Source: Eledone cirrhosa
Taxonomy: Eukaryota; Mollusca; Cephalopoda; Octopoda; Eledonidae
DNA: 64,000 bases
Assembly (NCBI GenBank): GCA_964016885.1
Contig: OZ024744.1
Location: 28,998,608 to 29,062,607, forward strand
Reading direction: 5' to 3'
Shown here: in pieces, positions 53,041-63,700 of the stretch
How positions within the stretch are numbered: the first letter of the stretch is position 1
Layout: each line of letters begins with the position of its first letter
The notes under the pieces: generated by a model
Databases searched by the model: none
What the model was told of the DNA's origin: nothing
The model's input: the letters and a program-made list of their open reading frames with translations, nothing else
Program-made: the position numbers and the translations under genes

Positions 53041-53571
53041 TGAATACCATCAGGGTTGCATGTGTTATATCAGAGTTTTCTTGTGATGTTGACTTGTTCT
53101 TCTTTTTGGTAAATATCATCTTGGTTAATAGAGTGGGACTGGCTTTGTGCAGTGCCTTTGCTCACTATAAAAGCTTCACGGCACAGGCATTGCTTTATAT
53201 CTGGAGATCTCTCTGCACTTGTCGTTACATGGTACCATGGGCCCAGCACTATGTGTCAATAATTGTCACAAGTGTAGTGTTTGTACCAGAGTTTTCAAGT
53301 CGCTGGCTGGACTAAAAAGTCGCATCGGTAGGGGTTCTCCTACATGGATATAAAGTAGTGGCCGTACTCGAAAACGAGTTGGCAGCCACCATGTATGTGT
53401 ATAGGGAAGTGTACAATAGCAGAGAATAAAACAGAAGTTAGTGAAGAGCCTAAATTTCATGCCAAGGGACTTAGTAAATAGCCACTAGAGAAACTCCGAA
53501 ATATTATCAGTTACTGATATATAACTTTGATTAGTTTGATAGGTTTCGGCCAGTATTGGCCCAGGCCATGT
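53041..53571. other. Unassigned region, no gene supported
   Basis: Frames of about 60-110 residues exist on both strands but have no recognisable domain. The only coding-like signal is the zinc-finger-like fragment at 53264-53351, listed separately. The right end (about 53500-53571) is probably the 3' UTR of the minus-strand LINE fragment next door, because it follows that frame's stop. Confidence 0.4.
53264..53351 (+). pseudogene. Degenerate C2H2-like zinc-finger fragment, possibly a LINE C-terminus
   Basis: One plus frame reads CHKCSVCTRVFKSLAGLKSR and then stops shortly after. The spacing C-x2-C, followed by RVFKSLAGLKS, resembles a C2H2 finger of the type C..C.R.F.S..GL.SH. The first expected His is Arg (CGC), so the finger is broken. 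Fingers like this occur near the C-terminus of some cephalopod LINE proteins, from memory. No upstream reverse transcriptase is seen in the same frame. A chance match in such a short stretch is possible. Confidence 0.35.
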
Positions 53572-54145
53572 CTAACTTAATAGCACCACCTGGCGAAGTC
53601 TTACAAATCCGAATTTGGAAACCATGGCCCACTCGAGCAGAGAGTTATTGTTTACGGAGGCATATCCGGGTGTAGGAGGCTTATCCGGGATTTCTTAAAG
53701 GAATTTTTCCAAAAACTTCTTGAACTTGATGGGGTCTGTTCCTGTTTTAATGTGTTTTGGTGTAATGTTAAAGAGAGTGGGGCCAATTGAGATGAAATAA
53801 TTGTGACGTATTGTTGTTATGACATGCGAGTGAGATTTTTGTCGTGGGCGAGAGCACGGGCCCAAGCCTTGGGTGTACATTAAAGGTGATGCCAACATCA
53901 TTTGGACAAATCTGATGGAATATTTTCCACATCATGCAGATAATGTAGCTCTCACGATGTTGGAGAGAATGAAGGTTGAGCTTTTCTAGTCGACTCCAAT
54001 AGTCAAGGCCTGTCATGCCATCTATCTTTTTTGTAATCGATCTTTGGGGTGCTTCAACTTTCATAATACTTTGTTTCGTGTGGGAAGACCATAGTGGACA
54101 ACAATATTCAAGGTGGGGTCGGGCAATTGAGTTCTTATACACGTG
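53572..54145 (-). pseudogene. Jockey/CR1-like non-LTR retrotransposon reverse transcriptase, C-terminal remnant
   Basis: Read on the minus strand from 54142, the frame gives VYKNSIARPHLEYCCPLW, then QRSITKKIDGMTGLDYWSRL and EKLNLHSLQHRESYIICMMW. This is the familiar region after the palm domain of Jockey/CR1-type elements (RPHLEY, QR..TKKI.GM, Y..RL..L...SL..RR). A frameshift lies between about 53900 and 53770. The next frame reads ISIGPTLFNITPKHIKTG and KFKKFLEKFL, then an in-frame TAA at 53697-53695. The same frame resumes with EIPDKPPTPGYASVNNNSLL, EWAMVSKFGFVRLRQVVLLS, and a final stop at 53574-53572. So there is one frameshift and one nonsense codon, with the palm and any endonuclease missing. 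It is a dead, 5'-truncated insertion with opposite orientation to the LINE pair at 55.5 kb, and from a different family. Confidence 0.8.
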
Positions 54146-54657
54146 GTTAATACCTAACAGGTTTAAATGACCAGCGTGTATATTGTTTTATTTTAAGATG
54201 ACCTCCCTTTACCCTTTAGGGGGACAACGTGTATTTTTTCTTTGGGAGGACTGCTGGATTTTCTAATCAACCAGTCTCTTCTTAGCGCTGAGAGAGACCA
54301 TCACCATTCTATTAATATCGATATAATTCTTATATCGATATTATTTGGGCATCCACTGATGAGTTTATAAGAACCCGCTTGTGTATAAAACTATGGAATA
54401 TATACAAGTTTCTACATAACCTGGAAATTATTTATCCCAAATTGTAGAAATCTTATAACGAAACGGCCGTCTGGAAGAAATGAGATATTTATTTAATAAT
54501 GTCTCATAAAAAAAAATACAACCAACTATCCACGAAATACTGATTAGTTAGCACCCCAAACACTAGATTAGGATAATACTTAGGTATATCCTAATGTTTG
54601 TTGAGTGAGATGGCGTTGGTCGGAGTATCGCTTAAGGCATTCTCTGTTTATGTATTG
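54146..54657. other. AT-rich spacer, no gene seen; contains two inverted repeats
   Basis: This is about 510 bp of AT-rich DNA with no coding signal. The recognisable structures are a strong 14-bp inverted repeat at 54313-54343 and a weaker 9-bp inverted repeat at 54567-54595. Confidence 0.5.
54313..54343. repeat. Perfect 14-bp inverted repeat with 3-nt loop
   Basis: The left arm TAATATCGATATAA (54313-54326), spacer TTC, and right arm TTATATCGATATTA (54330-54343) are exact reverse complements. Each arm holds the ATCGAT palindrome. It would form a stable hairpin in single-stranded DNA or RNA. Its function is unknown. Confidence 0.9.
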
Positions 54658-54683
54658 TATATATATATATATATATATATATT
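54658..54683. repeat. (TA)n microsatellite
   Basis: A run of about 13 TA units. It is separated from the longer (TA)n tract by about 50 bp of AT-rich DNA. Confidence 0.9.
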
Positions 54684-54726
54684 AAAATAACAGATTAAAG
54701 TTTAAGCAAAGAATCATTATTATTAC

Positions 54727-55519
<793 letters not shown>

Positions 55520-55522
<3 letters not shown>

Positions 55523-58188
55523 CGAAGACCCGGCTACTGGAAGCTAAACGCGTCCTTACCAGCGCGCAAGGCCTACAGAGACCGGATTAGCGAACTAGTT
55601 AAGCGGGCGTTGACGGGGGCCATCGTCAACAACAAGTGGTGGTTTGCTCTGAAAAGAGCGATTAGAATAGAATCCATTAGGTTTAGTAAGGCTTTAGCAA
55701 TAGAGAAAAATAAAACAGAGGGAGAATTAGTTAGAAAATTAGACGAGGCGCTTAGCAAAGGCATCGCGACCGATGTGCTTGCGGCGAAATTGGCCCTTGA
55801 CCAATTCTTCAATGCAAAGCACGAAGGCTGCGTTGTCAGAGCTAGGGTGCGTGCTCTCAGACACGAGGGGACGAAAGCCGTTCAATGGGCCCGAGTGGCA
55901 GAGGCGCGTCGTGGCAACCAAGCCACGATCCGGTCTTTGGTGGACCACGACGGGCGCATGCTACTCGATCCCGGGCAAATGTGTGAAGCTTTTCAGCGAC
56001 ACTTCGCTCAGCTGTTCGAGGGCAGCGGTGGGCCGGGTCGAGGGATGGACTTTAGTGTCTACCTCGACGGACTGCCGCGGCTCTCGGCCACTGAAGCGGA
56101 GTGTTGCGAAAAGCCGATAACAGCCGCTGAAGTAAGGGAGGCAATGACTGGCTGCACAAGGGGTAAATCGCCTGGTTTGGATGGTCTGCCCTATGAACTT
56201 ACGTACAGATGCCAGACTTGTTCGAAGGCCTCTTGGCGGACGTCTACTGCAAATGGCAACAGAACGGGAGAATTCCCAGTTCTGTGAGTCGAGGAGCGGT
56301 GGCACTGCTGAGAAAGGATCCGAACAAGGGGGATAACATAGATAATTTCCGGCCCATAACTCTGCTAAACACAGAGTTCAAGATTTTGGCCAAGGTGCTA
56401 GCAAAGAGGTTGGCGCTTGTCGTTGGTGGTCTGGTGGGAGAGGCGCAGAGATGCGCTATTCCCGACAGATCCATCCACGACAACCTCCACCTCATGCGAT
56501 ACATTGTAGAGAGGGTAGCTAGGGAACCTGGCACGGGTGGGTCCTTGATCAATTTAGATCGGTCGAAAGCTTTCGATAGGGTCGACCATCGTTACCTAGC
56601 GGCAGTCCTGAGGGCGGCTGGCTTTGGGCTCGTCTTCAGAGGCTGGATCGCTGCCATGCACAGCGACATCTGCTCTGTGGTGAGAGTGAACGGTCACATG
56701 TCGGAACCGTTCAACATCATGCGCTCGGTCCGCCAAGGATGTCCCCTCTCGTCCCTCTTGTACGTATTGACTCTCGAGCCATTACTGCACAAACTAGGAT
56801 GCGGAAGATCCGTGTCAGCATATGCGGACGATGTCACCGTAGTGGTTTCGAACGCCAAACACATCGAGGCGATCGGCACTACACTAAGAGAATACGAAGC
56901 GGTGACAGGAACAATGATCAACCAGGAAAAGTCAGTGGGCCTGCAGCTCGGCACCTGGAGAGGCAGGTCCATGCCATCCAACAGCGTCGTCGGACGCTAG
57001 ACGCACGGACCCGTTAAATTGCTAGGGGTCTGGTTCGGTCCGGACCTCCAGACGGACAAAAACTGGGACGAGGTGACGAGCAGGGTGGCTTCTCTCACCC
57101 AGAAATGGGCGGATAGGAAGCTATCCCTGAAAGGTCGAGCGGAGGTGGCTAACGCGTACATCGTGTCTGTCATCTGCTACCGCTTGACCGTCGTACCTTG
57201 TCCTAAGCCCCGCCTGACTGCGCTGGAGCGTTTGCTCTTTCGCTTTTTGTGGAAGGGACGCGCTCCGATGGTCAGGCAGTCCATCTGCTGTCAACACCCG
57301 CTACATGGAGGGCTGGGAATGCCGTGGCTGATGATGCGCAGACACGCGCTCAGGCTACGACATCTCCACCTCTTCCTCGACGGTGATCAGGTGTGGTCGC
57401 CGTTTGCTAGACACGTATTTCCCCAGCTCGTTTCCTTGACGGAGCTGCAGTCCTGGGTCAAGCGAAGACCGAGAGAGAGCGCGTGGAGACTGAAATGTCT
57501 TCATGTGCTCACAGCCCTCGACCAATCGGGCAATGTGATCGGTGGAAACTCCACCTCGGCGTTCTATAGAGGATTAGTGGAGGGGAAGAGCGATGACGTA
57601 CTTGGGGAAACTCTAGGCGTCGACGAAAATCAACTAGCCAACCTCTTCGGAAGAACTTTCGGGCCGGGGCCTATGGACAACTTCCAGAAATCTCTGGCCT
57701 GGCAGTGCTACCGAGGAGCCTTGCCAGTTCGGGATAAACTCTACAGGCATGGAGGTGCCGTCAGCCGGGCATGTCCGAGATGCACGCAGGGCGACGAAAC
57801 CGTCCTGCACGCACTCGTCCAGTGTCTGAGCATTGCTGACTTGTGGGTTTATGTCGAACACCTGCTGTCACGTGTAGGACGGATCTGGCTATCAGCTGAG
57901 TCCATCGTGAGGATTGCTCCGCCCCCTTCCTTTAGCCTGGAAGGGCAGGCAGTTTTTATCTGTCTGGTGGCCATGGCGAAAGAGATAGTATGGTGGACAC
58001 GTTTGAAAGGGCTGAAGACAAGCACTTACCTCTTCGGTGATGCCCTGATTGACTTTTTCAAATTTCATTTGAAAAGGAAAATCAGGGTAGAGAGGGAAGT
58101 GCTCTCTTCCCAGCATTTTGTTGAAAGATGGGTGAGAGAAGCAAGAATGGCCCGAGTGAATGGGCCTACTCTGAGTATATATATGTAA
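55520..58188 (+). pseudogene. LINE copy 1 ORF2: reverse transcriptase and C-terminal domain, broken
   Basis: The first frame runs from 55520 into GKSPGLDGLPYEL, then a 1-base deletion near 56200 (relative to copy 2) shifts the frame. The second frame carries FRPITLLNTEFKILAKVLAK, the motif A region NLDRSKAFDRVDH, RQGCPLSSLLYVLTLEPLL, and YADD at 56821-56832. A TGG-to-TAG change stops it at 56998-57000. The same frame resumes to 58188, with LLGVWFGPD, LKGRAEVANAY and a zinc-binding region C-x2-C-x8-H-x4-C (CPRC...H....C, about 57773-57825) as in zf-RVT domains. Relative to copy 2 it also lacks 10 codons after LEPLLHK. Catalytic Asp residues of motifs A and C are present, but no single frame covers the enzyme and no endonuclease remains. 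RNase H motifs are not seen. The RQGCPLS and L-T-L-E-P-L motifs suit the L1/Tx1 side of the LINE tree. Confidence 0.88.
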
Positions 58189-58436
58189 ATTAAAGGTGGA
58201 AAACTGGGAGAGGGCACTTGCCTTGGTGGTCAGGGTCACTGTGGCCTTTTACTGGGCTTTCTCGACAAATTTCCCTCCGAAGTCTCCCCCCATTGGGGAA
58301 TTTTTCATTGTTATTTTTTTGTTACATCCTCTGTTTTTGTTTTTTACACGCAGAAATGCCCATTTGTACCGTACTGTATTGTCCTGCACTGTCCTTAATG
58401 TCTACTTTATGTAAACCCTTGTGGTTAATAAAGAAA

Positions 58437-58483
<47 letters not shown>
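58189..58483 (+). other. LINE copy 1 3' UTR, AATAAA signal and (TTA)n tail
   Basis: After the stop at 58188 come CCCCCCATTGGGGAATT, CCCTTGTGGTTAATAAAGAA (AATAAA at 58427-58432) and a (TTA)n run to 58483. The CCCTTGTGG..AATAAAGAAAT ending is like the 3' ends I recall for cephalopod SINEs, and also like the fragment at 51.56-51.72 kb. This suggests the LINE machinery recognises that 3' end. Confidence 0.75.
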
Positions 58484-58692
58484 GGCGACCTACGTAGTAA
58501 ATCGTATTATCGTGAGCTCCGCAAAGGTTTGTTATTTCCGTTTGTTTAAAAATTGCCATTTATTGAAAATTTTATTGTAAACTGTTTATAAGCACACATA
58601 CATTGTTTTCCGAAAAGGACACCCAAAAAGATTAGGGCCTTGTGCCCAAAATTTTAACTTTTATTATTATCCAAAAATTTCTTTGAAAAAAA
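58484..58692 (+). other. Spacer or 5' UTR between LINE copy 1 and ORF1 of copy 2
   Basis: These 209 bp lie between the (TTA)n of copy 1 and the ATG of ORF1. They could be the 5' UTR and promoter of copy 2. However, 58635-58674 reads AGGGCCTTGTGCCCAAAATT then TTAACTTTTATTATTAT, which looks like a SINE/LINE 3' tail, leaving only about 18 nt before the ATG. So the true start of copy 2 is uncertain. No TATA box or other promoter element is clear. Confidence 0.45.
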
Positions 58693-60113
58693 ATGGCTAA
58701 TTCCCCTCTGCACGAAGCAGCTGAAAGCCTTCCTCACAAAATAACACCTCACACCGACACCACCATTGTAAATGTTACTACGTTTGCCAACACAAAAAAA
58801 AATATAAGCAGTAGCAATATTTTAAATTTGTCTCAGGCAGACATTCATTTCCCGCCATTACCAATGACTGCAGGTGTTAAACCCTCCACCACCACCACCA
58901 CCGCGACAACCACCACCACCACCACCACCGCGACAACAGAAACAAAAGAAGAAAAAAATAAATTAACTCGTGACGTCGAAATGAAATCAAGCAAAATGGA
59001 CTCTTCCCCACCAAAGACGACTGACGTCACCACCACCACAACTGAAAATAAAATTAATATTAACGATAGCAACAACAACAACAATGACATTATAAAACCG
59101 ACCCTCAGTTTCGCCATCGTAGCAAAACAATTCGAAGCGTTCACGGTAACTCAAGAAGATTTAGAAAATGCCAAACAAATGGTAAAGAAAGATGGGTACA
59201 GGGTCAGCCTCGCCCCCCCCCCCCCCCCCCACACACACCTAATAAAATGGAGCATCGGCGCCTATGCACCGTGTCGTATAGAACAATAAATGTAAAATCG
59301 CGCCGAGTGGAACGGGCATCCGAGTCCCAAATCCCAAAAGCTTTGGGACATGTGTGGGCAAGAAAAACCCACATCAAACGTGGGCAAAAGTATGGAACCG
59401 TGGATGTGTTCTTTGAAACACCAGAGGAGGCTAGAGAACACTCCATGGCCCCATTAAAAAGTGACGACTTCACACTCGTCCCAAGCTATTGTGGCCAGAG
59501 ACTCGTAAAGATCAGGGTGACCCACGTTCCACCGGCCATCGAAATTCCCTGGCTAATAGCGGCGGTCATCGCCGGCATCGAGGCCAACACGAAAATAATA
59601 ACAATAGCAAAAGAAAAGCAGGAAAACTGGTCCGGATCTGGGATGGAGCTCCTGATCCAAGCGGACCAAAAAAGCATTGAGGAAATCCCAGAGGTGATAG
59701 ACCTCACTGACGGCAGCCACCTCACGGTAATTGTCGAGGGCAGAAGACCTAGGTGTGTCGTTTGTGGTGAAGGAACCCACCTAAGGGCTTTCTGCCCTCA
59801 GGCTAAAAGGTTGAGGCCACCTCTCCTACCCACCCCAGTGACACAACCATCAACACCACCAGTAGCAGAGATGGCAGCAACAACTGTAGCAGCAACAACA
59901 GAAGCAACTATAACAGCAACAACCCCAGCAACAGTAGCAAAACCAACACCACTACCACCACCAGCAAAACCAACACCACCACCACCCAACGCTTCAGAAC
60001 TAGCACCAGCGCCTACACCATCCACCACACCACAACCAAAACTAACGGCTGTGGAGGATTTTCCACTCCCCGGCCTATCACAACTGGAGACAGATTGTGA
60101 CGACGAGGAGTGA
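58693..60113 (+). pseudogene. LINE copy 2 ORF1: nucleic-acid-binding protein with CCHC knuckle, frameshifted
   Basis: ATG at 58693 opens a frame rich in Thr, from an (ACC)n run near 58890-58930, and Asn. It reaches FAIVAKQFEAFTVTQEDLEN and KDGYRVSLA, then a pure run of 18 C (59213-59230) and (AC)n. Beyond this run the coding frame is shifted by one base. It continues VERASESQIPKALGHVWARK, GTVDVFFETPEEAREHSMAP (the first half looks like an RRM-type fold) and VEGRRPRCVVCGEGTHLRAF. The knuckle is C-x2-C-x4-H-x4-C at 59754-59795. A Pro/Ala/Thr-rich tail with an acidic end (TDCDDEE) stops at 60113. This order of RRM-like region then CCHC is usual for ORF1 of Tx1/L1-like elements, where it binds the element RNA as a chaperone. 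The change in frame at poly-C is either a slippage mutation or, less likely, a programmed shift. Confidence 0.75.
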
Positions 60114-60696
60114 GAAACGATATCCGGAAAAAAAAAAAGAAACCAAAAAAGAAAAAAATGTTCTTCCCTCCCCCTCCAAAAACAAAATACAGAGGGAAAC
60201 AAATAAACTAAGAAACAAAAAAGTTAGGACAGATATGCCACCATCCACACCAGCATCACCAACCCCATCAACCCAAACACCAACACCATCACCATCATTA
60301 ACTCCAACACCACCATCACCTACACCACAAAAATCACCAAAATGCGAAACAGAAACAAACCCACAACAAACGCAAACAAAACAAAACAACCAAAACGATA
60401 CACACTACACAGCATTAAATTTGAACAACAAGCAATTATTACACTACATCCAACACAACACCAGCATCACAGAAAAAGACTACACAACAACCCCAAAATT
60501 CACACCACCTCCACACATACAAATCACTCGCATCACACAGAAAACGTACATGACACTAAAACAAAAATTCCCCAAAGACATCGGAGACTTCCGACAAGCA
60601 CTCTCCAGGAGGATTTATAAGGACATCCTTCCTGAGGAGGCCACAAGCAGTGAAAAGGATGGCAAAGCCGTCCTTCCCCTACGAGAAGTAAGGTAA
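60097..60696 (+). CDS. Hypothetical 199-residue frame between ORF1 and ORF2
   Basis: This open frame overlaps the end of ORF1 by 17 nt in another frame and stops 34 nt before the ORF2 ATG. Its first part is Lys/Glu-rich, from A-rich DNA, and its middle is Pro/Thr/Ser-rich low complexity. The last 85 residues or so look more protein-like: NLNNKQLLHYIQHNTSITEK, TPPPHIQITRITQKTYMTLK and GDFRQALSRRIYKDILPEE. I do not recognise a domain. It could be the C-terminal part of ORF1, displaced by a frameshift near 60100 in the poly-A stretch, or a separate small protein of this LINE family. No copy is available in this window for comparison, since copy 1 lacks this region. Confidence 0.4.
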   Translation: MTTRSEKRYPEKKKETKKEKNVLPSPSKNKIQRETNKLRNKKVRTDMPPSTPASPTPSTQTPTPSPSLTPTPPSPTPQKSPKCETETNPQQTQTKQNNQNDTHYTALNLNNKQLLHYIQHNTSITEKDYTTTPKFTPPPHIQITRITQKTYMTLKQKFPKDIGDFRQALSRRIYKDILPEEATSSEKDGKAVLPLREVR

Positions 60697-60730
60697 GTGG
60701 TCTTTCCCATCTTTTCCACTCCTTTTCAAC

Positions 60731-63700
60731 ATGACCTCACTCAGAATAGGCAGCATAAATGCGCGTGGCTTGGGGTCGTCATGGAAGCAGGGCCACCTGC
60801 TCAACGACCTCAGGTCACTAAACATAGATGTAGTGGCCATCAGCGAGACCAGAATCTCCGAAGCACAGGCTTTCGCACCGATCTTCGGCGGCTACGATGT
60901 GTACGCAACTCCCAGCCGTCCGTGATCGGGGGAGGAGTTGCTGTGCTTTTTCGGAGAGGTTTGGATCTTGCCATACGGGCCATCTTCCTGGACCCAGAAG
61001 GTAAGTTGGTGGTGCTGGACGTGACCAGCGGAGACGGGCAAGCTTTCAGGTTAGTGGCCGTCTATGCCCCGACAGGAGCAGGGCGGCCTGATTTCTTCCG
61101 GCGTCTGGAGACCTTTCTTGGAACGTCCCGCTCTTTAGTGTTAGTGGGCGACTGGAACGGGATCTTAGATGCACGCTGGGATTGTGTGGGATTAGTGGAT
61201 AGGGAAGGAGGGTGCAAGAGTCTCACCAACCTGCTCAGACGTTTTGAACTGTCTGACAGGTACCGAATGGATTTCCCGAATGTACCAATGTGGACTTGGA
61301 CAAATCGCATAGGGTCATCCAGATCATATCTAGATAGAGTATTTTGTAGGGAAATAGATAGGTCTAGCATAGGCTGTCCACAATTCAAGATAGTCAGCTA
61401 CACGGACCACAAATTCGTGATCTGTGTGCTTGACTTAGATAGGCTTCATAGACGAGGACCCGGCTACTGGAAGCTAAACGCGTCCTTACCAGCGCGCAAG
61501 GCCTACAGAGACCGGATTAGCGAACTAGTTAAGCGGGCGTTGACGGGGGCCATCATCAACAACAAGTGGTGGTTTGCTCTGAAAAGAGCGATTAGAATAG
61601 AGTCCATTAGGTTTAGTAAGACTTTAGCAATAGATAAAAATAGAGCAGAGGGAGAATTAGTTAGAAAATTAGATGAGGCGCTTAGCAAAGGCATCGCGAC
61701 CGACGTACTTGCGGCGAAATTGGCCCTTGACCAATTCTTCAATGCAAAGCACGAAGGCTGCGTTGTCAGAGCTAGGGTGCGTGCTCTCAGACACGAGGGG
61801 ACGAAAGCCGTTCAATGGGCCCGAGTGGCGGAGGCGCGTCGTGGCAACCAAGCCACGATCCGGTCTTTGGTGGACCACGACGGGCGCATGCTACTCGATC
61901 CCGGGCAAATGTGTGAAGCTTTTCAGCGATACTTCGCTCAACTGTTCGGGGGCAGTGGCGGGCCGGATCGAGGGATGGACTTTAGTGTCTACCTCGACGG
62001 ACTGCCGCGGCTTTCGGCCACTGAGGCGGAGTGTTGCGAAAAGCCGATAACAACCGCTGAAGTACGGGATGCAATGACTAGTTGCACAAGGGGTAAATCG
62101 CCTGGTTTGGATGGTCTGCCCTATGAACTTTGCGTACAAATGCCAAACTTGTTCGGAGGCCTCTTGGCGGACGTCTACTGCAACTGGCAACAGAACGGGA
62201 GAATTCCCAGCTCTGTGAGCCGAGGAGCGGTGGCGCTGCTGAGAAAGGATCCGAACAAGGGGGATAACATAGATAATTTTAGGCCCATAACCCTGCTAAA
62301 CACAGAGTTCAAGATTTTGGCCAAGGTGCTAGCAAAGAGGTTGGCGCTTGTCGTTGGTGGTCTGGTGGGAGAGGCGCAGACATGCGCCATTCCCGACAGA
62401 TCCATCCACGACAACCTCCACCTCATGCGATACATCGTAGAGAGGGTAGCTAGGGAACCTGGCACGGGTGGGTCTTTGATCAATTTAGATCAGTCGAAAG
62501 CCTTCGATAGGGTCGACCATCGTTACCTAACGGCAGTCCTGAGGGCGGCTGGCTTTGGGCCCGTCTTCAGAGGCTGGATCGCTGCCATGCACAGCGACAT
62601 CTGCTCTGTAGTGATAGTGAACGGTCACCTTTCGGAACCGTTCAACATCATGCGCTCGGTCCGCTAAGGATGTCCCCTCTCGTCCCTATTGTACGTATTG
62701 ACTCTCGAGCCATTACTGCACAAACTGGAGACGTTGAGGGGGGTCCCGCGCGAACTAGGATGCGGAAGATCCGTGTCAGCATATGCCGACGATGTCACCG
62801 TAGTGGTGTCGAACGCCAAACACATCGAGGCGATCGGCACTACACTAAGAGAATACGAAGCGGTGACAGGAGCAATGATCAACCAGGAAAAGTCAGTGGG
62901 CCTGCAGCTCGGCACTTGGAGAGGCAGGTCCATGCCGTCCAACAGCGTCGTCGGGCGCTGGACGGACGGACCGGTTAAATTGCTAGGGGTCTGGTTCGGT
63001 CCAGACCGCAGACGGACAAAAACTGGGACGAGGTGACGAGCAGGGTGGCTTCTCTCACCCAGAAATGGGCCGAGAGGAAGCTATCCCTGAAAGGTCGAGC
63101 GGAGGTGGCGAATGCGTACATCGCATCCGTCATCTACTACCGCCTGACCGTCGTACCTTGTCCTAAGCCCCGCCTGACTGCGCTGGATCGTTTGCTCTTT
63201 CGCTTCTTGTGGATGGGACGCGCTCCGATGGTCAGACGGTCCATCTGCTGTCAACACCCGCTACGTGGAGGGCTGGGCATGCCGTGGCTGATGATGCGCA
63301 GACACGCGCTCAGGCTACGACATCTCCACCTCTTCCTCGACGGTGATCAGGTGTGGTCGCCGTTTGCTAGACACGTTTTTCCCCAGCTCGTCTCCTTGAC
63401 GGAGCTGCAGTCCTGGGTCAAGCGAAGACCGAGAGGGTGCGCTTGGAGACTGGAATGTCTTCAGGCGCTCACAGCCCTCGACCAATCGGGCAATGTGATC
63501 GGTGGAAACTCCACCTTGGCGTTCTATAGGGGATTAGTGGAGGGGAAGAGCGACGACGTACTTGGAGAAACTCTAGGCGTCGACGAAAATCAACTAGCCA
63601 ATCTCTTCGGAAGGACTTTCGGGCCAGGGCCTATGGACAACTTCCAGAAATCCCTGGCCTGGCAGTGCTACCGAGGAGCCTTGCCAGTTCGGGATAAACT

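Noticed and set aside
52323..53119. Overlapping Val/Leu/Cys/Gly-rich and Thr/His-rich open frames
   Set aside because: They are direct translations of GTT/GGT/TG simple repeats.
53166..53173. TATAAAAG as a TATA box
   Set aside because: It is an isolated 8-mer in AT-rich DNA with no gene downstream.
60691..60698. Perfect splice donor AG|GTAAGT at the end of the extra LINE frame
   Set aside because: No matching acceptor or exon structure was found, and LINE coding regions are unspliced; treated as coincidence.
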